This document shows, piece by piece, positions 42,292 through 50,435 of a stretch of DNA of 64,000 nt; position 1 is the first letter of the stretch, and every line of letters starts with the position of its first letter. Source of the DNA: Streptomyces sp. YPW6 (GTDB taxonomy: Bacteria > Actinomycetota > Actinomycetes > Streptomycetales > Streptomycetaceae); assembly GCF_018866325.1 (NCBI RefSeq), contig NZ_CP076457.1:5739001-5803000 (forward strand), in the 5' to 3' direction. Both the position numbers and the translations under genes were made by a program. The notes beneath the pieces were generated by a model. The model made no database searches, was not told the DNA's origin, and saw only the letters and a list, made by a program, of their open reading frames with translations.

Positions 42292-42391
42292 GGCGGGCCT
42301 CCGGGGACCGAGGGGACGGGACGTCCAGAAAGGGACGGAGAGGTCGGCGGGTGGCCGCCCCGCCGGCGCGGCGGGGCGTGCCAGTACGCCG

Positions 42392-42420
42392 ATCCTCCTA
42401 CTTAGGCTTACCTAAGTCAA
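42392..42420 (-). promoter_or_regulatory. Heme oxygenase promoter overlapped by an iron box
   Basis: On the minus strand TTGACT (42420-42415) and GAGGAT (42397-42392) are 17 bases apart. Between them lies TTAGGTAAGCCTAAG (42416-42402), the core of a DtxR/DmdR iron box with a perfect TTAGG...CCTAA dyad. Repressor binding would block RNA polymerase directly. The rest of the gap from 42292 to 42498 shows only GC-rich leader sequence. Confidence 0.85.
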
Positions 42421-42498
42421 CTGGTTCCCGACTGCTTGTCGGTAAAAAGCTACGGCACGAGGGAGCGGAGGGCCCGGAAACGGACGATCCGGGGTGAT

Positions 42499-42596
42499 GT
42501 CCGGGATACCTACGGGCCGGGGTGCTTATGGTCCGGGGTGCCTACGGGCCGAGGTGTCTGCGGGCCGAGGTGTCTGCGGGCCGGGGTGCTTACGGA
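42499..42596. repeat. 16-bp tandem array anchored on the 3' end of map
   Basis: Read on the minus strand, the last codons and TAA stop of map lie in CGTAAGCACCCCGGCC. Units of the same 16-base length follow: two of CGCAGACACCTCGGCC, then CGTAGGCACCCCGGAC, CATAAGCACCCCGGCC and a decayed CGTAGGTATCCCGG. There are about six units in all, running downstream of map. Confidence 0.85.
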
Positions 42597-43447
42597 AGGG
42601 TGAGGATCTCCGCTCCGGTCTCCGTGACGACCAGCGTGTGCTCGAACTGGGCCGTCCGCTTCCGGTCCTTCGTCACCACGGTCCAGCCGTCCTCCCACAT
42701 GTCGTACTCGTGGGTGCCCAGCGTCAGCATCGGCTCGATGGTGAACGTCATCCCCGGCTGCATCACCGTGGTGGCGTGCGGGCTGTCGTAGTGCGGGATG
42801 ATCAGACCGGAGTGGAACGAGGTGTTGATCCCGTGCCCGGTGAAGTCGCGGACGACCCCGTAGCCGAACCGCTTGGCGTACGACTCGATGACCCGGCCGA
42901 TGACGTTGATCTGCCGCCCCGGCTTCACCGCCTTGATGGCCCGGGTCAGCGACTCCCGGGTGCGCTCGACCAGCAGCCGGGACTCCTCGTCCACGTCGCC
43001 GCAGAGGTAGGTGGCGTTGTTGTCGCCGTGCACCCCGTTGATGTACGCGGTGACGTCCAGGTTCACGATGTCGCCGTCGCGCAGCACGGTGGAGTCGGGG
43101 ATGCCGTGGCAGATGACCTCGTTCAGCGAGCTGCACAGCGACTTCGGGAAGCCCCGGTAGCCGAGCGTCGAGGGGTACGCGCCGTGGTCGACCATGAAGT
43201 CGTGCGCGACCTTGTCGAGCCGGTCCGTGGTGACGCCCGGGGCGATGTGCTTGGCGGCCTCCTCCATCGCCTGCGCGGCGATACGCCCCGCGATGCGCAT
43301 CCGCTCGATGGTGTCGGTGTCCTGCACCTCCGGGCCGGTGTACGGCGTCGGAGCCGGCTTCCCCACGTACTCGGGGCGCCGGATGTTTCCGGGGACGGAA
43401 CGGACGGGAGTGATCTCCCCTGGTACGAGAAGCGACTGGCCAGACAT
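42590..43447 (-). CDS. map: Methionine aminopeptidase, type I
   Basis: A 285-residue enzyme that removes the initiator Met from nascent proteins. The metal ligands are in VNLDVTAYINGVHGDNNATY (two Asp), RDFTGHGINTSFHSG (His), GMTFTIEPM (Glu) and AQFEHTLVVTE (Glu). An N-terminal extension of about 40 residues with Pro-rich SVPGNIRRPEYVGKPAPTPY is the SH3-ligand-like form seen in actinobacteria. No ribosome site precedes ATG 43447; instead TAGACT, a good -10 box, lies seven bases upstream, so a leaderless transcript is predicted. Its 3' end seeds a tandem array. Confidence 0.93.
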   Translation of the reverse strand: MSGQSLLVPGEITPVRSVPGNIRRPEYVGKPAPTPYTGPEVQDTDTIERMRIAGRIAAQAMEEAAKHIAPGVTTDRLDKVAHDFMVDHGAYPSTLGYRGFPKSLCSSLNEVICHGIPDSTVLRDGDIVNLDVTAYINGVHGDNNATYLCGDVDEESRLLVERTRESLTRAIKAVKPGRQINVIGRVIESYAKRFGYGVVRDFTGHGINTSFHSGLIIPHYDSPHATTVMQPGMTFTIEPMLTLGTHEYDMWEDGWTVVTKDRKRTAQFEHTLVVTETGAEILTLP

Positions 43448-43506
43448 GTCAGCGAGTCTAACCAGCGGCCCCGGGGGCACCATGGCGACAAGGAAAGGAG
43501 CAGTCG

Positions 43507-43743
43507 ATGGCCCTGTTCAAGAAGCGCACGGTCGGCAAGCCGGGCGAGTGGTACTACTGCCTGGAGCACAAGAAGGTCGAGGAGGGCCCGGAGTGCCCGG
43601 CGCAGAACCGGTTCGGCCCCTACACCTCCCGCGAGGCGGCCCAGCACGCGATGGACACCGCGCGCGAGCGCAATCTGGAGTGGGACACGGACCCGAAGTG
43701 GCACGACGAGGACAAGGGCGCATCGGGCCCGTCCGGCGACTGA
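43507..43743 (+). CDS. Small conserved actinobacterial-type protein, unknown function
   Basis: A 78-residue soluble protein, MALFKKRTVGKPGEWYYCLE at the start and two Cys (YYCLEHKKVEEGPECPAQNR) that could bind metal or form a disulfide. RFGPYTSREAAQHAMDTARE is a helix typical of tiny SPOR-like or ribosome-associated proteins, but I cannot assign a family. The ATG is preceded by AAAGGAG six to seven bases upstream. It is divergent from map with only 59 bases between. From memory, similar proteins occur widely in Streptomyces. Confidence 0.8.
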   Translation: MALFKKRTVGKPGEWYYCLEHKKVEEGPECPAQNRFGPYTSREAAQHAMDTARERNLEWDTDPKWHDEDKGASGPSGD

Positions 43744-43858
43744 GGACCACTGACCACGTCCCCCTCCCGCGCCCGAGGCTGCCCCCTTCGGCGTTCGGGG
43801 AGCGGGGTACGGGTACGGGGCGGAGCCCCGGGAGCCCGGCCGCCCGGCCGGACCCGGG

Positions 43859-45178
43859 TCACCCCTCCACCCGGGTCTCCCGCCTCCGCACCGCGTCCTC
43901 GTCCGTCTCCGAGTCGTACCGCACCAGCTTCGGCAGCGCGGCGGTCAGCAGCGCCACCGACGCCACGCACGCCACCCCGCCCGTCCAGATCGCCGACCGT
44001 GTCCCGGTCCAGCCGGCCATCGCCCCGGCCCGCACCTGGCCCAGCTGCGGCCCGACGCTGTACGACAGCACCTCGATGCCCGCCAGCCGGCCCCGCAGCT
44101 CCTCCGGGATCGTCTGGTTCCAGATCGTCGCCCGCCCCAGCCCGCTCAGCATGTCGCCCGCCCCGGCCACGGCCAGGCAGACCAGCACCACCCACACGCT
44201 GGAGAACCAGCCCGCCGCGGCGATCGCCAGGCCCCACGCCGCCGCACCGAACACCACGAACAGCCCGTGTCGGCGCACCCGGCTCGTCCAGCCGCTCGTC
44301 AGGCCCAGCACCAGCGAACCGACCGAGCCCGCCGCGTACATCAGGCCCAGCGACCACTCCGCGTCCAGCTCGTCCGCCAGGAACGGGAAGATCGTGTTCG
44401 GGAAGGCGAAGAACATCGCCGCCAGGTCGATCGCGTACGTCCCCAGCAGCACCGGCCGGCTCCAGGCGTACCGCGCCCCCTCCACGATCCCGCGCAGCGA
44501 CGGCTTCGCCGCCTCCTTGGCGGGCGGCGCGGGGGAGAGCCGCAGACAGAGCACGACGGAGGCCGCGAACGTGCACACCGTCACCGTGTACGCCGTGGCG
44601 TGACCGGCGTACGCCACCACCAGACCGGCCAGCGCCGGGCCCGCGATCGCGCCGATCTGCCAGCGCAGCGAGTTCAGCGCGGCCGCCGCCGTCTGCTGGG
44701 CGTGCGGCACGATCCGGGCCATCAGGGAGTCCAGCGCGGGCCGCTGCAGCCCGGCCAGCGCGGACACCCCGCCGGCCACCACGTACAGCGGCCACAGCAG
44801 CGGCTCCGGGAGGAGGGCGTTGACCAGCAGGATCGCCGCGAGCACCCCGAGCCCCGCCTCGGTGAGGAGGATGACCCGGCGGCGGTCCACCGAGTCCGCG
44901 AGCGCCCCGCCGTACAGCCCGAAGACCACCAGCGGCACCAGCTCCACCGCGCCCATCGCCCCCACCGCGAGCGGGGAGCCCGTGAGGTCCTTGATCTGGA
45001 GCGGCAGCGCGATGAGCGCCATGAAGCTGCCGAAGTACGTGATCAGGCCCTGCACCCACAGCAGCCGGAAGTCCGGCGAGGAACGCCACGGCGCGAGATC
45101 GGGCAGCAGGCCGCGCAACCGGCCCGGCCGGGGCGCGGACGAGGGCGGCGAGGAGGGCGGGGGAGGCGCTGAGGTCAC
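43859..45178 (-). CDS. MFS transporter, EntS-like exporter group
   Basis: A 439-residue transporter with about 12 membrane segments. DFRLLWVQGLITYFGSFMAL is helix 1, GGALADSVDRRRVILLTEAG is motif A, and MARIVPHAQQTAAAALNSLR plus GRATIWNQTIPEELRGRLAG are typical of the MFS_3/EntS (enterobactin exporter) group. Substrate unknown; drugs or a siderophore are plausible given the nearby iron-related genes, but no iron box is visible. The start is uncertain: GTG 45178 gives a Pro/Ser-rich tail of about 20 residues. The region 45179-45469 upstream is pyrimidine-rich with no gene seen. Confidence 0.85.
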   Translation of the reverse strand: MTSAPPPPSSPPSSAPRPGRLRGLLPDLAPWRSSPDFRLLWVQGLITYFGSFMALIALPLQIKDLTGSPLAVGAMGAVELVPLVVFGLYGGALADSVDRRRVILLTEAGLGVLAAILLVNALLPEPLLWPLYVVAGGVSALAGLQRPALDSLMARIVPHAQQTAAAALNSLRWQIGAIAGPALAGLVVAYAGHATAYTVTVCTFAASVVLCLRLSPAPPAKEAAKPSLRGIVEGARYAWSRPVLLGTYAIDLAAMFFAFPNTIFPFLADELDAEWSLGLMYAAGSVGSLVLGLTSGWTSRVRRHGLFVVFGAAAWGLAIAAAGWFSSVWVVLVCLAVAGAGDMLSGLGRATIWNQTIPEELRGRLAGIEVLSYSVGPQLGQVRAGAMAGWTGTRSAIWTGGVACVASVALLTAALPKLVRYDSETDEDAVRRRETRVEG

Positions 45179-45469
45179 GAAGGGCCATGATCCGGACAAC
45201 AGGATGTGCGGGGCAAGCGACTTTTCCCCGTCTGTCCGTCTGCCCGCTCGACGGCCTGCCTCCCTCCCTCCTGCCTCTTCCCTCCCCCCTCCTCGCGGGG
45301 CCGGCCGCCGCTGCCCCGGCATCGGACGGCCGCCCTGCCGTCGGGGCGGTGCGGGTGCTGCCTCAGCTCGGTGTCCGCCGCCCGGCCGGACCGACCGGGT
45401 CCGCCGGTCTTGCTCTGCCGGCCCTCGTGCCGGGGCGGTGCGCCGCCGTCCCGGCTTCCGGCGCCCGCG

Positions 45470-46072
45470 CTACCAGCGGGCCGGCGGCGGCTGCGTCAGC
45501 AGGTCGGCCAGCCGGGCGAGCCGGTCCCGGAACGTGCGCCGCCCGCCCGCCAACGGCCGCCCGTTCTCGCCGGCGGCCGCGCTCACCAGGTGCTGCACGA
45601 TGTCCAGATCCACCTCCTCGTCCCCGCCGACCACCAGCGACTCGTGGGCCAGCCCGCGGACCTCGGGGTCGCCGCCGTCCAGGGTGAGCACCCGCGCCCC
45701 GGCCCGCCGGGCGTCGTGCACCCGCTCCAGCAGGCCTTCGCCCGGCCGCTCCGGCGCGATCAGCAGCACCGTCTCGCCCCGGCCCGCCGCCGCGATCCGG
45801 CCGAGCCCGACCGCCAGGTGCGCCGGGTCGTCCGCCGCCACCCGGTGCCGTACAAGCGTGGGAGCCAGCTCCGGCAGCCCCGACCAGGCGGACTCGTCGG
45901 ACAGATGGGCCGCCAGATGCCACGGCTCGTACGCCTCGGTCCCCGTCAGCAGCAGGCCGCCGCCGCGCGGCACGACACAGCCGCGCAGGGCCAGCGCGAA
46001 CCGGCGGGCGTCCTGGGGCCACCGGGTCCCGGCCAGCACATCGCGGAGCAGGGCGACGCGTACGGCATCCAT
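45470..46072 (-). CDS. Soluble protein of unknown function, SIS-like fold suspected
   Basis: A 200-residue cytoplasmic protein. ETVLLIAPERPGEGLLERVH, RRAGARVLTLDGGDPEVRGL and HESLVVGGDEEVDLDIVQHL follow the strand-helix order of a sugar isomerase (SIS) domain, but key Ser residues of that fold are not evident. The N-terminus MDAVRVALLRDVLAGTRWPQ is the first reasonable start. The gene stands alone, divergent from the F420 reductase gene across 187 bases of GGAACCGG-rich sequence. I do not recognise it further. Confidence 0.7.
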   Translation of the reverse strand: MDAVRVALLRDVLAGTRWPQDARRFALALRGCVVPRGGGLLLTGTEAYEPWHLAAHLSDESAWSGLPELAPTLVRHRVAADDPAHLAVGLGRIAAAGRGETVLLIAPERPGEGLLERVHDARRAGARVLTLDGGDPEVRGLAHESLVVGGDEEVDLDIVQHLVSAAAGENGRPLAGGRRTFRDRLARLADLLTQPPPARW

Positions 46073-46259
46073 GGCCCGGCATCCTGCCCCGGCCCGCCGC
46101 CCCGGCCGGCCCCGTCCGCCGCCCCCTCACCCGAACGGGGGATCCGGCGGCGAACGGAACCGGAGAGCGGAACCGGCGGGCGGAACCGGGACCGGACCCG
46201 GGCCGACCGAGGTGGACGGGGCGGCCTCCCCGCCTCCTACCTGGCAGTAGGGTCGGCCC

Positions 46260-46970
46260 ATGACTACACAGGACAGCGGCAGTGCGCCCAAGCCCCCCGC
46301 CAAGGACCCCTGGGACCTCCCCGACGTATCCGGCCTGAGCGTCGGCGTGCTCGGCGGCACCGGACCGCAGGGGCGGGGCCTGGCCTACCGGCTCGCCCGC
46401 GCCGGGCAGCAGGTCACCCTCGGCTCCCGGGACGCGGCCCGCGCCGAGCAGGCGGCGGCCGAGCTGGGCTTCGGGGTCGCGGGCGCGGACAACGCGGAAT
46501 GCGCCCGGCGCAGCGACATCGTGATCGTCGCCGTGCCGTGGGACGGCCACGCCAAGACGCTTGAGTCCCTGCGCGAGGAGCTCGCGGGCAAGCTCGTCAT
46601 CGACTGCGTCAACCCGCTCGGCTTCGACAAGAAGGGCGCCTACGCCCTCAAGCCCGAGGAGGGCAGCGCCGCCGAACAGGCCGCGGCCCTGCTGCCGGAC
46701 TCCCGGGTCACCGCTGCCTTCCACCACCTCTCCGCCGTGCTGCTCCAGGACGAGTCCATCGAGGAGATCGACACCGACGTGCTGGTCCTCGGCGAGGCGC
46801 GCGCCGACACGGACCTCGTGCAGGCGCTGGCCGGGCGGATCCCCGGGATGCGGGGCATCTTCGCCGGCCGGCTGCGCAACGCCCACCAGGTCGAGTCGCT
46901 GGTCGCCAACCTGATCTCGGTCAACCGCCGCTACAAGGCCCACGCCGGACTGCGCACCACCGACGTCTGA
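46260..46970 (+). CDS. npdG: NADPH:coenzyme F420 oxidoreductase
   Basis: A 236-residue F420-dependent NADP reductase. VGVLGGTGPQGRGLAYRLAR near residue 28 is the NADPH-binding loop with GTGPQG typical of this group; TLGSRDAARAEQAAAELGFG and VIVAVPWDGHAKTLESLREE follow, and the late NAHQVESLVANLISVNRRYK is conserved. It moves hydride between NADPH and F420, supplying reduced F420 for antibiotic and redox enzymes. TAGGGT ends six bases before the ATG and no ribosome site is present, so a leaderless message is likely. Confidence 0.9.
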   Translation: MTTQDSGSAPKPPAKDPWDLPDVSGLSVGVLGGTGPQGRGLAYRLARAGQQVTLGSRDAARAEQAAAELGFGVAGADNAECARRSDIVIVAVPWDGHAKTLESLREELAGKLVIDCVNPLGFDKKGAYALKPEEGSAAEQAAALLPDSRVTAAFHHLSAVLLQDESIEEIDTDVLVLGEARADTDLVQALAGRIPGMRGIFAGRLRNAHQVESLVANLISVNRRYKAHAGLRTTDV

Positions 46971-47089
46971 CCGGGCCCGTCCGTCCGGCAGGCCCCGCTC
47001 GGGGCACAACGGGGCATGGGGGACACTGGACGGGACCGCGACCGTTCCCGGCAGGGAGCGCGAACCGTTCCCGACAGGAGCCGACCCCC

Positions 47090-47272
47090 ATGCCCCGCAT
47101 CGCCCTCTACGCCCTCGTCGTCTGCGTCCTCGCCGTCGTGGCGGCCGTGGTCTCCTTCGCCCAGGGCAGCCTGCTCGGGATCGTCTGGGTGCTCATCGCG
47201 GGTCTCTCGTCCAACATGACCTGGTTCTACGTGCGCAGGCACCGCCTGGCCGCCGCCCCCGACGCGGGCTGA
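47090..47272 (+). CDS. Small two-helix membrane protein
   Basis: A 60-residue protein with two membrane segments, ALYALVVCVLAVVAAVVSFA and LLGIVWVLIAGLSSNMTWFY, and a basic tail RRHRL. CAGGAG lies about eight bases before the ATG. Small proteins like this are common in actinomycetes and have no known function. It follows npdG by 119 bases. Its last three codons and stop are the first unit of a 21-bp in-frame array. Confidence 0.75.
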   Translation: MPRIALYALVVCVLAVVAAVVSFAQGSLLGIVWVLIAGLSSNMTWFYVRRHRLAAAPDAG

Positions 47273-47344
47273 CCCGTCCCCGACGGGGGCTGACCCGTCC
47301 CTGACGCGGGCTGACCCGCCCTCGACGCGGGCTGACCCGCCTCG
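47261..47344. repeat. Four 21-bp tandem units, each with an in-frame TGA
   Basis: Units begin at 47261, 47282, 47303 and 47324. Each is GACGCGGGCTGACCCGTCCC plus one base, with small changes. Unit 1 is the last three codons, TGA stop and nine 3' bases of the small membrane protein gene. Because 21 is a multiple of three, every unit repeats the stop in the same frame. Confidence 0.9.
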
Positions 47345-47503
47345 TCGACCTTCCTTCTCGCTCTCCCGCACCCTTCCGCGCCCCTCCGCCGTTCGGGTCG
47401 AGGGGGCGTCCGCGCGGGCGCGTCCCAAAGGCCCTGCGCGGCCCGGGGCCGACCATGTGACGGCCTCGCCACGGCCGTGGCGAGGGCGACGAGGGAGGAC
47501 CGT

Positions 47504-48610
47504 GTGGCGGACGCGAGGGACGACGGGTACGGGGCCGGGCCGGGATCGACGGCACGGACGGCGGGCGACGGCGGCCGGGGGTTCCTGGGGGAGGTGCGCG
47601 ACGCCGTCTCCACCCGGTCCGCGCTCGTGATGCTCGGCGTGCTCCTGCTGCAACTGGGCTTCGCGCTCTCCTACATGGGCGCCTTCCACGCGCCGAAGCC
47701 GCACCAGGTCCCGATCACACTCGTCGCCCCGCCCGCCGTCGAACGGGACCTGGTGGCCCGGCTCGACGCGCTGCCCGGCGACCCGGTCCGCGTCACCCCG
47801 GTCGCCGACCGCGCCGAGGCGCGGGCGCGGCTGCTGGACCGGCGCACCGACGCCGCCCTCGTCGTGGACCCGGCGAGCCGGACGGACACCCTGCTCGTCG
47901 CCTCGGCGGGCGGCCCGTCGGCCACCACGGCGGCCACGGAGATCCTCCAGCGGGTCGCCCGCGCCCAGGACCGCACCATCGTCGTGCGCGACCTCCGCGC
48001 CCCCTCGGCCGGTGACTCCCGGGGCCTGTCCTCCTTCTACCTCGTCCTCAGCTGGACCATCGGCGGCTACCTCGCCGCCTCGGCCCTGAACATGGCGGCC
48101 GGTTCCAAGAAGCCCACCCTGCGCCGCACCCTGGTCCGGCTCGCCGCGATGCTCCCGTACGGCTTCGTGTCGGGCATCGGCGGCGCGCTCATCGTGGGCC
48201 CGGTGCTGGACTGCCTGCCGGGGGCGTTCTGGGAGCTGGTCGGGATCGGGACCCTGGTGGTGTTCGCCTCCGGCGCCGTGGGGGTCGCCCTCCAGTCGGT
48301 GGCGGGCACGGTCGGCCTGGGCCTGACCATCCTGATCTTCACGATCCTGGGCAACCCCAGCTCCGGCGGGGTCTACCCGGCCTCGCTGCTGCCCCCGTTC
48401 TGGGCCGCGATCGGCCAGGCCCTGCCACCGGGGGCCGGGACGACCGTGGTGCGCAACACCGTCTACTTCGACGGCAACGCCACCACCGGGGCCCTGTGGA
48501 TCCTCGGCGCCTGGGCGTTCGGCGGGGTGGCCGTGGCGATCCTCGCCGCCGCCCTGCGCGAGCGGCGCAAGCGCGACGGACGCCGACGGGAGCCGGTGGC
48601 CGCCGGGTGA
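47504..48610 (+). CDS. ABC-2-type/YhgE-like membrane protein
   Basis: A 368-residue membrane protein. One segment near residues 35-58 (ALVMLGVLLLQLGFALSYMG) is followed by an extracytoplasmic domain of about 115 residues and then five segments (LVLSWTIGGYLAASALNMAA, LPYGFVSGIGGALIVGPVLD, VVFASGAVGVALQSVAGTVG, GLTILIFTILGNPSSGGVYP, LWILGAWAFGGVAVAILAAA). The layout and FTILGNPSSGG motif match DUF3533/YhgE-type ABC-2-like proteins, which are linked to export. GTG 47504 has GGGAGG five bases upstream. No ATPase gene is next to it. Confidence 0.8.
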   Translation: MADARDDGYGAGPGSTARTAGDGGRGFLGEVRDAVSTRSALVMLGVLLLQLGFALSYMGAFHAPKPHQVPITLVAPPAVERDLVARLDALPGDPVRVTPVADRAEARARLLDRRTDAALVVDPASRTDTLLVASAGGPSATTAATEILQRVARAQDRTIVVRDLRAPSAGDSRGLSSFYLVLSWTIGGYLAASALNMAAGSKKPTLRRTLVRLAAMLPYGFVSGIGGALIVGPVLDCLPGAFWELVGIGTLVVFASGAVGVALQSVAGTVGLGLTILIFTILGNPSSGGVYPASLLPPFWAAIGQALPPGAGTTVVRNTVYFDGNATTGALWILGAWAFGGVAVAILAAALRERRKRDGRRREPVAAG

Positions 48611-48624
48611 GGGCGCTCCGGCGG

Positions 48625-49431
48625 TCACCCCACCGCGCACACGGGGCTCTGCTCGTCGAAGAGCGCCCGCCAGAAGCGGTAGAGGTCGTAGCCGCAGTAC
48701 CGCTGGAGGTCGTCGACGCCCAGCACCCCCAGCAGCGCGTCGATCCCGTCGAAGAAGGCGATGTTCACCCCGGGGATCCACAGGATGGCGAACACGGCGA
48801 TCAGCCCGAACGGCGCGAACGGCTCCACCTGGCGGCGGGTCCTGTACGAGAGCCAGGGCTCGATCACCCCGTAGCCGTCCAGCCCCGGGATCGGCAGGGA
48901 GTTCAGGATCGCCGCCGTGATCTGGAGCATCGCCAGGAACGCCAGTGCGTACTGGAAGGCGCGCGGCACCCCGTCCAGCGCGTCCAGCCAGAACGGGGCC
49001 GTGCAGAGAAACGCGAACGCCACGTTCGTCAGCGGGCCCGCCGCCGAGATCAGGCTGTGCTTCCACCGGCCGTGGATCCGGGCCCGCTCGATGTAGACCG
49101 CCCCGCCCGGCAGCCCGATCCCGCCCATGACCACGAAGAGCACCGGCAGCACGATGCTGAGCAGCGCGTGCGTGTACTTCAGCGGATTGAGCGTCAGATA
49201 GCCCTTCGCCCCCACCGACAGGTCCCCGCTGTGCAGCGCGGTGCGGGCGTGCGCGTACTCGTGGAGGCAGAGCGAGACGATCCAGGCCCCGGTGACGAAC
49301 AGGAAGACCGCGAAGCCGGTGGCGTCCGCGAAGCCCGTCCACACCGCCCAGCCCGCGACCGCGGTGACGGCGGCGATACCGAGGAAGACCGGGCTGATCC
49401 TGCGGTCTCCGCGGGTGGCTGCGGTGGTCAT
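48625..49431 (-). CDS. M50-family site-2-type membrane metalloprotease
   Basis: A 268-residue membrane protease. The zinc site HEYAH is in VSLCLHEYAHARTALHSGDL, and the second site is AILNSLPIPGLDGYGVIEPW (NxxPxxxLDG). Five to six membrane segments surround them. There is no PDZ domain or CBS domain, so it is the short rhomboid-independent form often found in actinobacteria. Substrates are unknown. ATG 49431 is preceded by GAGGGAG at about 12 bases. It is convergent with the ABC-2-like gene (14-base gap) and divergent from the AfsR-like gene. Confidence 0.88.
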   Translation of the reverse strand: MTTAATRGDRRISPVFLGIAAVTAVAGWAVWTGFADATGFAVFLFVTGAWIVSLCLHEYAHARTALHSGDLSVGAKGYLTLNPLKYTHALLSIVLPVLFVVMGGIGLPGGAVYIERARIHGRWKHSLISAAGPLTNVAFAFLCTAPFWLDALDGVPRAFQYALAFLAMLQITAAILNSLPIPGLDGYGVIEPWLSYRTRRQVEPFAPFGLIAVFAILWIPGVNIAFFDGIDALLGVLGVDDLQRYCGYDLYRFWRALFDEQSPVCAVG

Positions 49432-50318
49432 CGGTGTTCGACTCCCTCGGGTGGGGCGGGGCGACCGCACGCTCCGCCCCCTCGGGTCGGGGCGGCCGTA
49501 CGGTCCGGCAGGACAGGAACGTCGGCGACCGCTTGTGGAGTTCCACCCGGTCAACGCCGGTCCGTCGTCCGTCACGGAGAATAGGCCCCGTGCACTACTG
49601 CGTCCTCGGCACCACCCGGGTCCTCCGCGACGACGGCACGGCCGTCACCCTCGGCGGGGCGCGGCTGCGTGCTCTGCTCACCGTTCTCGCGCTGCGCCCC
49701 GGGCGGATCGTCCCGGCCGGGGTCCTCGTCGACGAGGTGTGGGACGGTGACCCGCCCGCCGACGCGGCCGGTGCGCTCCAGGCCCTGGTCGGACGGCTGC
49801 GGCGGGCGCTCGGCCGCGGCGCCGTCGAGTCCGTGGCGGGCGGCTACCGGCTCGCCGCCCCGCCGGACGCCGTCGACCTGCACCGATTCGAGCGGCTGGT
49901 GGGGGAGGGGAGCCGGTCGCTGGAGGACGGCGACGCCGCCGGCGCCCTCGCCGTCCTGGGCGAGGCCCTCGCCCTGTGGAACGGGCCCGCCCTCGCCGAT
50001 CTGCCCGGCCGTACGGCGGTCGCGTCCCGCTGGGAGGCCCGCAGGCTCGACGCACGGCGGGCGGCGCTCGGGGCGCTCCTCGTCCTCGGGAGACCGGGGG
50101 AGGCACTGCTGGAGCTGTCCGTGCTCTGCGACGCCCACCCGCTCGACGAACCGCTCCAGGTCCTCCGCATCAGGGCGCTGCGGGACGCAGGACGCCCCGC
50201 CGAGGCGCTGGCCGCGTACGAGGAGGTCCGCATCCTGCTCGACGACCGCCTCGGCACCGCCCCCGGCCCGGCCCTGCGCGCCTTCTTCACCGAACTGCTC
50301 CACCCGCAACCGGCCCCG

Positions 50319-50435
50319 CAGAAGCCGCACGCCCGCTCCTCGGATCCGTCCGCGCCGCAGAAGCCGCACGCCCGCTCCTCGGATCCGTCCGCGCCGCAGA
50401 AGCCGCATGCCCGCTTCTCGGAGCCGTCCGCCCCG
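50319..50435. repeat. Three 39-bp in-frame repeats in the AfsR-like linker
   Basis: Units start at 50319, 50358 and 50397 and encode QKPHARSSDPSAP three times with few changes. Further downstream, looser repeats of GTERPASG and PGTEQAPPG units run to about 51000. All lie in the flexible linker between activation and NTPase domains. Confidence 0.85.

Noticed and set aside
45323..45469. Coding extension of the EntS-like MFS protein upstream of 45178
   Set aside because: The frame is open to 45322 but the extension is Arg/Gly-rich without similarity to MFS proteins, so a start near 45178 is more likely.
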